Both the position numbers and the translations under genes were made by a program. The notes below the pieces were generated by a model. It was not told where the DNA came from. It saw only the letters and a program-made list of their open reading frames with translations, and searched no databases. Below, piece by piece: positions 1 to 6,508 of a DNA stretch of 8,647 nt; the first letter of the stretch is position 1; every line of letters starts with the position of its first letter. The stretch is taken from NCBI GenBank assembly GCA_016781705.1, contig JADDPV010000285.1, forward strand, positions 1 to 8,647, given 5' to 3'. The DNA is from Rubrobacter sp. (GTDB lineage Bacteria > Actinomycetota > Rubrobacteria > Rubrobacterales > Rubrobacteraceae).

Positions 1-59
1 GTTCAGAACTTCACGGTGGCGCGGCCTGTGCCGAGGTGGCGGTGGACGGATGAGTTCTG

Positions 60-1592
60 CTACTTTGTGGGAGAGACCTCGTACAGGTTCTTGGCGACGG
101 GGGTGAGTCGGTAGCCAGCACTCTGGAGAGCAGTAGTGTAGGTGGCGTCGGTCTGTATGAGGTAGACGGGGCCTCGCTTCCGAGCCGCGTCCAGGCGCTC
201 GAAGATGTTCTCCTTGAGGACCGTGATGGGGCGCAGGTCCTGTCTGCGGCCCTCGACGATCTGCATGTACTGGAGCGCCGCGAGGCTTCTGCCGCCGAAG
301 ATGGTCGAGCCGGGCTCCGCCTCGCGGGCGACATCCTCGACGAGGCGTCGGGCTTCCAGATCGTCGGAGCGATCCGCGTACGCGCGGACGTTGGCGGCGT
401 GGGGGACGAGGAGCGCGAGGGCGGGGAGTAGGACGAGGGTCAGGGCGGCGAGCCGGAGCGAGGCGGGCTGGCGGAGTATCTTCAGGACGAGGTCGGGGAG
501 CCGGGCGAGACCGACGGCGAGGCAGAGGGCGACGACGAGGTAGGAGGGGACGAAGTATACGGCGATGTCGTCTATGCTGTACTCCAGCGCGTAGGCCAGG
601 GAGAGCAGGGTGAACGCGCCGAGGAGGGCGAGGGCGGGGCGGTCTCCGAGGGCGAGCACGACCGCGCCGAAGCCCGCGACGATGAGGAGGGGGACGGTGT
701 ACTGGGCGAGGAGGAGCTCGAGGTACATGCCCAGCCTATCCGGCAGCTCCGCGGGCGAGTAGGCCCACATCTGGCCCCTGAAGTTGCCGCCCGTGAGGAG
801 GAAGCGCAGGCCCTCCAGGGTGGAGGCGTCGCCGTAGTTCATCGGCGGGTCCATCGAGGCGCGAAGGGGCAGGTAGAGGTAGGGCGAGAGGCCGAGGAGG
901 AACGCGCCCGCCGTCCCGAACAGGAGCTTCGGCCGGCGGAAGACCGAGCGTTTCACGAGCGCGACGAAGAGCAGGGCGGCGGGGAGGAGGACGCCGCTGG
1001 TCATGTGGGCGGTCATAGCGAGGCCGGTGAGGAACGCGGCGAGCAGGAGATGCCCGCTTCGCCCGGAGTCGCGCCAGAGCAGGAGGGCGTAGAGCGTGGC
1101 GGCGATGAGGAGCGCGTTCAGGGTGTAGACCTCCGTCACCACGGCCTGCGACCAGAGGGTGGGACCCGCCGCGAAGGCGAGCGCCGCGAGTAACGCGGGC
1201 GTCACGGTCGCCACCGTATCCGCCGTGCTCTCCTCGGGGAATCCGTTTTCGGTGTCTTGCTGCCTGGGCTGGAGGATCAGGCGTAGGGCGGCGAGGTAGA
1301 CGAGGAGGCACGAGAGGGCGGCGTAGACGGCGGAGGAGAGGTTGACGCGGTAGGCGGGGTCGCCGAGGGGGAGGTAGGTGAAGAGCTTGCCGAGCAGGAT
1401 GAAGGTCGGGTAGCCGGTGGGGTGCCCTATACCCAGGACGTACGCCTTCGTCTGGAGGGTGCCCGAATCGTAGAAGAGTACGGTGGGAGCCAGAGTGTCG
1501 AGGTAGAGCAAGAAAGGCGCCAGGAAGGCGGCCAGGGCGCCGGCGAGGACGAGCATTCTGGGGTCGGTTCTCGTCGTCTTACCCGCCGCCAA
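60..1592 (-). CDS. DUF2723/TMEM260-like polytopic membrane protein, probable GT-C-type glycosyltransferase
   Basis: This 510-residue protein has an N-terminal membrane segment (about residues 13-32), then the DUF2723 signature: a YDSG acidic motif (41-44), an HPTGYP motif (57-62) and a GDPAYRVNL stretch (77-85). About ten further hydrophobic segments follow, then a soluble tail from about residue 400. In GT-C glycosyltransferases an Asp in the first extracytoplasmic loop is catalytic, and D42 is the likely equivalent. The eukaryotic relative TMEM260 is an O-mannosyltransferase, but the bacterial donor and acceptor are unknown, so sugar transfer from a lipid-linked donor is inference. The start is TTG at 1592, chosen because a strong GAAGGAGGGG ribosome site lies just upstream; the next in-frame ATG (residue 13) would cut into the first membrane segment. 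It follows the small gene at 1616-1762 after 23 bp, probably as the second gene of one transcript. Family assignment is confident; function is not. Confidence 0.88.
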   Translation of the reverse strand: MAAGKTTRTDPRMLVLAGALAAFLAPFLLYLDTLAPTVLFYDSGTLQTKAYVLGIGHPTGYPTFILLGKLFTYLPLGDPAYRVNLSSAVYAALSCLLVYLAALRLILQPRQQDTENGFPEESTADTVATVTPALLAALAFAAGPTLWSQAVVTEVYTLNALLIAATLYALLLWRDSGRSGHLLLAAFLTGLAMTAHMTSGVLLPAALLFVALVKRSVFRRPKLLFGTAGAFLLGLSPYLYLPLRASMDPPMNYGDASTLEGLRFLLTGGNFRGQMWAYSPAELPDRLGMYLELLLAQYTVPLLIVAGFGAVVLALGDRPALALLGAFTLLSLAYALEYSIDDIAVYFVPSYLVVALCLAVGLARLPDLVLKILRQPASLRLAALTLVLLPALALLVPHAANVRAYADRSDDLEARRLVEDVAREAEPGSTIFGGRSLAALQYMQIVEGRRQDLRPITVLKENIFERLDAARKRGPVYLIQTDATYTTALQSAGYRLTPVAKNLYEVSPTK

Positions 1593-1615
1593 ACGGCCCC
1601 TCCTTCACCTGACCA

Positions 1616-1762
1616 CTACCGATTCTCTTCGGCGCGGACGAGAGCGTGCAGGATTAAAGGTCCGGTCTCCCGCTTGGCGGGGCCCAAAGAGTCCAAGACT
1701 CCCTCGACCGCCGGGAAACGGCGCTCGAGCTGCTGGCGGCCCTCCGGCAAGTAGTCGGTCAT
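1616..1762 (-). CDS. Unrecognised 48-residue small protein
   Basis: This short ORF begins at ATG 1762 and ends at TAG 1616-1618. Three things support it as a real gene. A GGGAGGG ribosome site (1769-1775) sits 6 nt before the ATG. Third codon positions are strongly G/C, like the neighbouring genes. A candidate promoter lies upstream at 1808-1835. The product starts MTDYLPEG and ends in VRAEENR. It is charged, has no membrane segment or signal peptide, no cysteines and one histidine, and is probably mostly helical, with a central hydrophobic patch around residues 19-26 and 36-42. I recognise no family. It lies 23 bp upstream of the DUF2723 gene on the same strand, so the two are probably co-transcribed. 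It could be a small partner of that membrane protein or an unrelated short regulator; neither can be decided from the sequence. Confidence 0.65.
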   Translation of the reverse strand: MTDYLPEGRQQLERRFPAVEGVLDSLGPAKRETGPLILHALVRAEENR

Positions 1763-1807
1763 GCTCGTCCCTCCCGTTGCGCGAACGACGCGGGGAATGC
1801 TACCAGT

Positions 1808-1835
1808 ATTGTAGCTCTCAGCGGTCGGCTATCAG
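1808..1835 (-). promoter_or_regulatory. Candidate promoter for the small gene and DUF2723 gene
   Basis: On the minus strand, CTGATA (1835-1830, 4 of 6 matches to a -35 box) is separated by 16 bp from TACAAT (1813-1808, 5 of 6 matches to a -10 box). Transcription would begin near 1801, about 40 nt before the ATG at 1762. The match is good for a GC-rich genome but has not been tested. Confidence 0.45.
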
Positions 1836-1933
1836 CTTTGGGGAGTAGTGACACGGTGGGGAGGGAGTACCATATGTTGGTAGTGGTGCAGGGGTCGTGG
1901 GGAGGGGTTAACCTTTTCCCGATGGTGGTGAGC

Positions 1934-2464
1934 ATGGAGAGAGGGAGGCGTGGGGGGACGACGATCCTGGGGATAGACCCGGGGACGGCGACGATGGGGT
2001 GGGGTGTGATCCGGCAGGAGGGCAACCGCCTGCGCTACGTCCAGCACGGCGCGATCGTCACGCCCTCTACCTGGGAGATGCCCAGGAGGCTCGGGCGGCT
2101 CTTCGACGGGGTGACGGAACTCTTGAAGGGCTACAGGCCCGGAGCCGTGGCCGTCGAGGAGCTGTTCTTCAACACCAACGTCTCGACGGCGATAACGGTC
2201 GGGCAGGCGCGCGGGGTGGCGATGCTGGCGGCGTACCGGGCGGGGGTGCCCGAGGTGGCGGAGTACACGCCGCTCCAGGTCAAGCAGGCGATCACCTCCT
2301 ACGGCCGCGCCGAGAAGCGCCAGGTGCAGGAGATGGTCAAGAGCCTGCTGAACCTGCGCGAGATCCCCAGACCCGACGACGCCGCCGACGGGCTCGCCAT
2401 CGCCATAACCCACGCTTTCTCGGCTCGCTCCGGCGGACGGGGCAAGGTCGGGGTGGGGAAATAG
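1934..2464 (+). CDS. ruvC: Holliday junction resolvase RuvC
   Basis: RuvC is a dimeric endonuclease that nicks four-way DNA junctions symmetrically after RuvAB branch migration. The product of this start is 176 residues (E. coli 173). The RNase H-like fold is recognisable from ILGIDPGTATMGWGVI (11-26) and VAVEELFF (72-79). The four metal-binding acids are D15, E75, D149 and D152, the last two in the DAADGLAIAITH motif. The ATG at 1934 gives the length closest to the family but has only a weak GGTGG ribosome site. In-frame alternatives are ATG 1922, GTG 1928 and ATG 1874; the last has a much better ribosome site (see findings). A possible promoter is GTGACA (1848-1853) with a weak -10 at CATATG (1871-1876). 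A GGTTAACC palindrome lies at 1906-1913, but I see no recognisable LexA box. It is the first gene of a ruvCAB cluster. Confidence 0.97.
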   Translation: MERGRRGGTTILGIDPGTATMGWGVIRQEGNRLRYVQHGAIVTPSTWEMPRRLGRLFDGVTELLKGYRPGAVAVEELFFNTNVSTAITVGQARGVAMLAAYRAGVPEVAEYTPLQVKQAITSYGRAEKRQVQEMVKSLLNLREIPRPDDAADGLAIAITHAFSARSGGRGKVGVGK

Positions 2465-2488
2465 CTCCGTCTGGGGGATAATCTAGTG

Positions 2489-3079
2489 ATGATCTACAGG
2501 CTACGCGGACAACTGGTCGAGAAGGATATGGAGGGCGTCGTCGTGGACGTCGGCGGCGTGGGCTACCGGGCCTCGGCCTCGGGGACGACCTTGCGGGCGC
2601 TGCCCGCCATGGGAGAAGAGTGCGTCATCCACATCCGGATGGTGGTGCGCGAGGACGCGATGCTGCTGTTCGGCTTCGCCGACAAGGCGGAGCGGGCCGC
2701 CTTCGACTCCCTGACGGCGGTGAGCAAGGTCGGGCCGAAGCTGGCCCTGGCGGTCCTCTCCAGGATGTCGCCCCAGGAGGTGGCCGAGGCGGTCGGGCGC
2801 GGGGACGTGGTGAAGCTCGCGGCGGTGCCGGGGCTCGGCAAGAAGACGGCGGAGCGGCTGGTCCTGGAGCTGCGGGGCAAGAACCTTGTGGCCTTCGATC
2901 CCGGCCTCGCGGGCGGCGGCGAGGCCGCGGGCGGGCCGTACGTGGAGGCGCGCGAGGCTCTGGCGGCGCTGGGCTACTCTATCGAGGAGGCCGAGAAGGC
3001 GCTCAAGGAGGTGCCGCCGCAGGACACGGTGCAGAGGTACGTCAGGGAGGCTTTGCGGCAGATGAGGAGCAAACGTTGA
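2489..3079 (+). CDS. ruvA: Holliday junction branch migration protein RuvA
   Basis: RuvA tetramers hold the four-way junction in a square plane and load RuvB onto its arms. Starting at ATG 2489 the protein is 196 residues (E. coli 203). Domain I (1-63) is the OB fold and contains the acidic pin E55-D56, at the same numbers as in E. coli, which favours this start over the GTG at 2486. Domain II carries two helix-hairpin-helix motifs, VGPKLALAVL (81-90) and VPGLGKKTAERLV (113-125). A short flexible linker rich in Gly (about 138-150) leads to domain III (151-196), the RuvB-binding three-helix module with AREALAALGYSIEEAEKAL. A GGGGGA ribosome site (2473-2478) precedes it. It starts 24 bp after ruvC, and its stop codon overlaps a possible TTG start of ruvB. 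Confidence 0.97.
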   Translation: MIYRLRGQLVEKDMEGVVVDVGGVGYRASASGTTLRALPAMGEECVIHIRMVVREDAMLLFGFADKAERAAFDSLTAVSKVGPKLALAVLSRMSPQEVAEAVGRGDVVKLAAVPGLGKKTAERLVLELRGKNLVAFDPGLAGGGEAAGGPYVEAREALAALGYSIEEAEKALKEVPPQDTVQRYVREALRQMRSKR

Positions 3080-3123
3080 GCTCCGAGAGAGGGTTCGGCG
3101 ACGGGTGGGATGGGACGGAGGAG

Positions 3124-4203
3124 ATGGACGACTTCACGGTGCGCCGCGGCGGTCCCGACGAGGTCGTCGAGGCCGGGGACGTGCCCGGAGAGGACATCAC
3201 GGGGGCGGCGCGCATCGAGCGGCCCATAGACCCGGTCGAGGACGCGGAGGGCGACGAGCCCACTTTGAGGCCCAGGACGCTCGACGAGTTCGTGGGGCAG
3301 GAGGACCTCAAGCAGAACTTGAGGATCTTCGTGGAGGCGGCGAAGCGGCGCGGGGAGCCGTTGGACCACATGCTGCTCGCGGGGCCGCCGGGGCTGGGGA
3401 AAACCAGCCTGTGCCGCATCCTCGCGGCGGAGATGGGGGTGGACATACAGGTCACGAGCGGGCCCAGTTTGGAGCGGGCGGGGGACATGGCAGCGATCCT
3501 CACGCAGCTCGAGGAGGGGGACTTCCTGTTCATCGACGAGATCCACCGCCTCAACCGCCAGATCGAGGAGGTCCTCTACCCGGCGATGGAGGACTTCGCG
3601 ATGGACATCGTGCTGGGGCAGGGCCCCTCGGCACGCACCATCCGCATGGACGTACCCCGCTTCACGATGGTGGGCGCCACGACACGCACGGGCCTGATGA
3701 CGAAGCCCCTCATGGACCGCTTCGGCTACAACGCCCGGCTGAACTACTACTCCCCGGAGGACCTGGAGAAGATAGTCGTCAGGAACGCGAGCATCCTCAA
3801 GGTCCGCATCACCGATGCCGGCGCGTGGCAGCTCGCCCTGCGCAGCCGCGGGACACCACGCGTGGCGAACCGTTTGCTCAAGCGCGTGCGCGACTACGCC
3901 GAGGTGATGGGCGACGGGACGATAGACGAGGAGACGGCGAAGGCGGCGTTGGCGATGCAGGGGGTGGACGGCCTCGGGCTCGACCGCATAGACCGCGACT
4001 ACCTCTCGCTCGTGATCGGGAAGTTCGACGGTGGACCCGTCGGGGTCGGCACGATCTCGGTCGCTCTGGGCGAGGCGCGCGACACGGTCGAGGACGTGTA
4101 CGAGCCCTACTTGTTGCAGAGCGGCCTGATCCAACGCACCAGCCGCGGGCGCGTCGCCACGCGGCGCGCCTACGACCACCTCGGTTTTCCCGCGGGGGAG
4201 TAG
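3124..4203 (+). CDS. ruvB: Holliday junction branch migration ATPase RuvB
   Basis: RuvB is the hexameric AAA+ motor that drives branch migration with RuvA. From ATG 3124 the product is 359 residues. The AAA+ core carries Walker A GPPGLGKT (87-94), Walker B FLFIDEIH (134-141), the sensor 1/arginine-finger segment GATTRTG (184-190, R188), and sensor 2 GTPRVANR (243-250). The C-terminal winged helix (about 283-354) includes the GGPVGVGT turn (303-310) and RTSRGRVATRRAY. About 50 mostly acidic residues precede the LRPRTLDEFVGQ segment, more than the 20 or so usual in the family. The start is uncertain. ATG 3124 has GGAGG only 2 nt upstream, whereas TTG 3076 has GAGGAG at the ideal 6 nt and overlaps the ruvA stop (TTGA), giving 375 residues. 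The gene converges with thiO. Confidence 0.96.
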   Translation: MDDFTVRRGGPDEVVEAGDVPGEDITGAARIERPIDPVEDAEGDEPTLRPRTLDEFVGQEDLKQNLRIFVEAAKRRGEPLDHMLLAGPPGLGKTSLCRILAAEMGVDIQVTSGPSLERAGDMAAILTQLEEGDFLFIDEIHRLNRQIEEVLYPAMEDFAMDIVLGQGPSARTIRMDVPRFTMVGATTRTGLMTKPLMDRFGYNARLNYYSPEDLEKIVVRNASILKVRITDAGAWQLALRSRGTPRVANRLLKRVRDYAEVMGDGTIDEETAKAALAMQGVDGLGLDRIDRDYLSLVIGKFDGGPVGVGTISVALGEARDTVEDVYEPYLLQSGLIQRTSRGRVATRRAYDHLGFPAGE

Positions 4204-4208
4204 CCTTC

Positions 4209-4222
4209 CTCGGCGAGCCGAG
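4209..4222 (+). terminator. Short GC hairpin just after ruvB, weak terminator candidate
   Basis: CTCGG and CCGAG pair around a CGAG loop, beginning 6 nt after the ruvB stop. No T tract follows, so it is not a standard intrinsic terminator. The 185 bp between ruvB and thiO hold no better stem-loop and no supported gene. Confidence 0.2.
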
Positions 4223-4388
4223 CCGTGGCCCGGGTAGCTAGCGCCCCCGCGGCGAGCTTCCGGTCAGAGTCCCGGTTCTCCCACATGGCGGCGAGCCCGG
4301 CGCGCGGAGGCGAACTTGAACTCGCGGCTTGGGTTCTTTGCGGTGGGCGCTGGGTAGGCGCGTGAGGGGCGGTTACTCCGGGGTCAGG

Positions 4389-5534
4389 TCACAAGACGTC
4401 GCGAGCAAGGGCGGCGAACCTGTCGGGCGAGAACGAAGAGACGTCTGCCGGTGGCTCCTCTCCCAGGGCCAGCGCGGCCACGGACTGGCCGACGACGGGG
4501 GCGAGCAGGACGCCGTTGCGGTGGGTGCCGGTAGCTATGAGAAGCCGCTCCCATCCTTCCGCGCGGCCGAGGACCGGACGCTTGTCGGGCGTCGTGGGCC
4601 TGAGTCCGCCCCAGACGCTCTCGAACTGGCTGCGGGAGAGAGCGGGGACCGTCCGCAGGGCGGCTCCGGAGAGGCTGGCCACGCCGCCGAGGGTAGGCCG
4701 GCGGTCGTAGACGCCGGGCTCCTCGGTCGCCCCGGCGATCACGCGCCCGTCCCTCTTGGGGACCAGGTAGCAGCCGTCCCCCCACACGTTGGCTTTTATC
4801 GGGGTGGGGCCCGCTCTTAACGCCAGGATCTCGCCTTTTACCGGATGGACCGGCAGGCGGATGCCGAGATCCTGCGCGAGCGGGGAGCTCCCGACCCCGC
4901 CCGCGAGCACCACGGTCTGCGCGGAGACCGTCCCGCGCGAGGTCCTGACGCCGGTCACCCGGTCTCCTTCGGTCAGGAACCCGGTGACCCGCGTCGCCTC
5001 CTCGACCCCGGCCCCCCTCGACTGCGCCGCGAGAGCCAGCGCCCGCACCAGCCGGGGCGGGTTCACCTGGGCGTCTTCGGGGAAGTAGAGGCCCGCTACG
5101 AGGTCCGGGGCGAGCGCGGGCTCCAGCTCGCGCGCCTCGCCGGCGTCCAGCCAGCGGGCGGAGAGGCCTTGCTCCTTCTGCCGGGAGTACCGCGCGGCCA
5201 GGTCCTCCGCGCCCTCCGCATCGAAGGCGACGTGGAGCGCGCCGGCCCGGAGGTACTCCACGTCGAGGCCGGTCTCCTCGAGGAGTGCCTCCGAGAGCGG
5301 CACGTGCAGGTCCCGGCTCTTTAGCAGCAGGTCCAGGAAAGGCCCGGGCTCCTGGACCTCGGACTGGCCGGAGAGCATTCCCGCCGTTGCGCCGGAGGCT
5401 CCGGCGCCTATCCCTTCGGCCTCGAAGAGCGCGACGCGTGCCCCGTGCCGGGCGGCGTGGTAGGCGACCGAGCAGCCGATCACGCCGCCGCCCACGACCG
5501 CGACATCCACAGCCGGACGGCGCGGGGGGCTCAC
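4389..5534 (-). CDS. thiO: Glycine oxidase ThiO (FAD-dependent)
   Basis: ThiO oxidises glycine with O2 to dehydroglycine (iminoacetate), the C2-N donor for the thiamine thiazole ring; H2O2 is released. The 381-residue protein is a DAO-family flavoenzyme. The FAD-binding Rossmann motif is GGGVIG (15-20), with the ribose-binding acid E38, followed by GASGATAGML (45-54). By position, Y256, R312 (in GLRPTTPDKRP) and R339 (in THRNG) match the substrate-binding Tyr and Arg residues of Bacillus ThiO. The start is GTG 5534. It overlaps the stop of the preceding thiS-thiG gene as GTGA, and an AGGAGGG ribosome site lies inside that gene 9 nt upstream, so translation is probably coupled. It is the last gene of the riboswitch-controlled operon. 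Having ThiO rather than the radical-SAM enzyme ThiH implies aerobic thiazole synthesis. Confidence 0.94.
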   Translation of the reverse strand: MSPPRRPAVDVAVVGGGVIGCSVAYHAARHGARVALFEAEGIGAGASGATAGMLSGQSEVQEPGPFLDLLLKSRDLHVPLSEALLEETGLDVEYLRAGALHVAFDAEGAEDLAARYSRQKEQGLSARWLDAGEARELEPALAPDLVAGLYFPEDAQVNPPRLVRALALAAQSRGAGVEEATRVTGFLTEGDRVTGVRTSRGTVSAQTVVLAGGVGSSPLAQDLGIRLPVHPVKGEILALRAGPTPIKANVWGDGCYLVPKRDGRVIAGATEEPGVYDRRPTLGGVASLSGAALRTVPALSRSQFESVWGGLRPTTPDKRPVLGRAEGWERLLIATGTHRNGVLLAPVVGQSVAALALGEEPPADVSSFSPDRFAALARDVL

Positions 5535-6508
5535 GCCGGGACGCCCTCCTTCGGGCTGGAGGGGCGGGCGACGGGGCTGACGGCCATCCTGCCGGCCAGG
5601 TAGGAGGACCTGCCGGCCTCCACGCCGAGCTTCATGGCCTCGGCCATGAGCGCGGGGTCGTCTGCGCGGGCGATGGCCGTGTTGACGAGGACGGCGTCCG
5701 CGCCTAGCTCCATCGCCGCCGAGGCGTCGGAGGGGACGCCTATGCCGGCGTCCACGACCACGGGCACGGAGGAGACGCGCTCGACGATGCGGCTGATCCC
5801 CACCCAGTCAACCATGCCCTGCCCGCTCCCTATGGGAGAGCCGAGCGGCATGACGGTGGCGGCCCCGGCCTCCTCCAGGCGCAGCGCCGAGACGAGGTCC
5901 GGGCTGGTGTAGGGGAGGACGACGAACCCCTCCTCGACCAGGAGCTTCGTCGCCTCGACCGTGGCCGCAGTGTCGGGCCAGAGGGTGCTCTCGTCGCCTA
6001 TGATCTCGAGCTTCACCCACTCGGTCCCGGTGGCCTCCCGGGCGAGGCGGGCCATCTTGAGCGCGCCTTCTACGGTGGTCGCCCCGGCGGTGTTGGGGAG
6101 CAGCCTGTAGCGCGAGAGGTCGAGGTGGTCGAGGACGGAGCCCTCGCCGTCGGAGGCGTTCATGTAACGGATCGCCACGGTCACCATCTCCGTGCCCGAG
6201 CGCTCAAGAGCGGCGTTCATCGTGTCGAAGTCCGTGTACTTGCCCGTGCCGAGGAAGAGCCTGGAGGAGAAGCGCTCGCCGGCGATGACGAGATCGTCCC
6301 CCGAGTTACCCCCGGCGACGGCGCGCACGATCTCTACTTCATCCCCTTCTTCGAGCCTCTTCTCGTCCCACTCCTCGCGGCGCAGCACCTCGCCGTTGAC
6401 CGCGATGGCGGCGGCCTTGTGTGGTATCCCGCGCTCCTCGACGAGGGCCATAACGCTCGGCGGGGTCGCGTCGAAGCGTGCGGGCTCCCGGTTGATGATC
6501 AGGTTCAT
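5531..6508 (-). CDS. thiG: ThiS-ThiG fusion: sulfur carrier protein plus thiazole synthase
   Basis: The 325-residue product joins two normally separate proteins. Residues 1-67 are ThiS, a ubiquitin-like sulfur carrier ending in VRAVAGG (61-67). Residues from about 71 are ThiG, the TIM-barrel thiazole synthase, beginning DDLVIAGERF and containing FLGTGKY (85-91), LLPNTAGA (136-143), WVKLEIIGD (164-172) with the Schiff-base lysine K166, VMPLGSPIGSG (219-229) and VVDAGIG (251-257). ThiG condenses DXP, dehydroglycine and ThiS-bound sulfur into thiazole phosphate. ThiS normally acts through a thiocarboxylate on a free C-terminal Gly, but here Gly66-Gly67 is internal with only about three linker residues. 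Fusions of this type are a named annotation category (bifunctional sulfur carrier/thiazole synthase), so the arrangement is not unique. The ATG at 6508 overlaps the upstream gene's stop as ATGA, with AAAGGA as ribosome site. No start codon exists for a separate ThiG: the first downstream in-frame ATG is residue 97, inside the barrel. Confidence 0.93.
   Translation of the reverse strand: MNLIINREPARFDATPPSVMALVEERGIPHKAAAIAVNGEVLRREEWDEKRLEEGDEVEIVRAVAGGNSGDDLVIAGERFSSRLFLGTGKYTDFDTMNAALERSGTEMVTVAIRYMNASDGEGSVLDHLDLSRYRLLPNTAGATTVEGALKMARLAREATGTEWVKLEIIGDESTLWPDTAATVEATKLLVEEGFVVLPYTSPDLVSALRLEEAGAATVMPLGSPIGSGQGMVDWVGISRIVERVSSVPVVVDAGIGVPSDASAAMELGADAVLVNTAIARADDPALMAEAMKLGVEAGRSSYLAGRMAVSPVARPSSPKEGVPA
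6306..6313 (-). other. G5 run followed by a -1-frame TAA, at the ThiS Gly-Gly
   Basis: The codons for Gly66-Gly67 are GGG GGT, forming five consecutive Gs (6313-6309) followed by TAA in the -1 frame (6308-6306). A -1 slip, or one extra G added in the transcript, would give a 67-residue ThiS ending exactly in Gly-Gly. The sequence is certain; any frameshifting or slippage is inference. It is not a canonical X XXY YYZ heptamer, and no ribosome-site stimulator lies about 10 nt upstream. Confidence 0.3.

Noticed and set aside
1..59. CAGAAC (4-9) and GTTCTG (53-58) inverted repeat after the DUF2723 stop
   Set aside because: The 43-nt loop is too long and no T tract follows, so it is not a credible terminator. 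Nothing else is supported in this stretch.
736..1311. 191-codon minus-strand open frame in another frame of the DUF2723 gene
   Set aside because: Its translation is Arg/Pro-rich and low in complexity, typical of an out-of-frame reading of GC-rich coding DNA.
2974..4179. 401-codon minus-strand open frame antisense to ruvB
   Set aside because: It is a shadow of ruvB codon bias with a low-complexity, Arg/Val/His-rich translation and no ribosome site; ruvB itself is unambiguous.
4194..4283. tRNA-like ends: GGGGGAG followed by TA, with a complementary TTCTCCC and CA about 90 nt later, and a T-arm-like segment at 4261-4275
   Set aside because: The 5' part lies in the ruvB coding end, the D-arm lacks the GG pair and does not pair, no anticodon stem forms, and the T-stem has a mismatch. 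Probably chance.
4170..4388. Open minus-strand frame continuing beyond the thiO stop, with an ATG at 4286 giving 38 residues
   Set aside because: It has no ribosome site and runs into ruvB antisense. Open frames of this length are common in GC-rich DNA.
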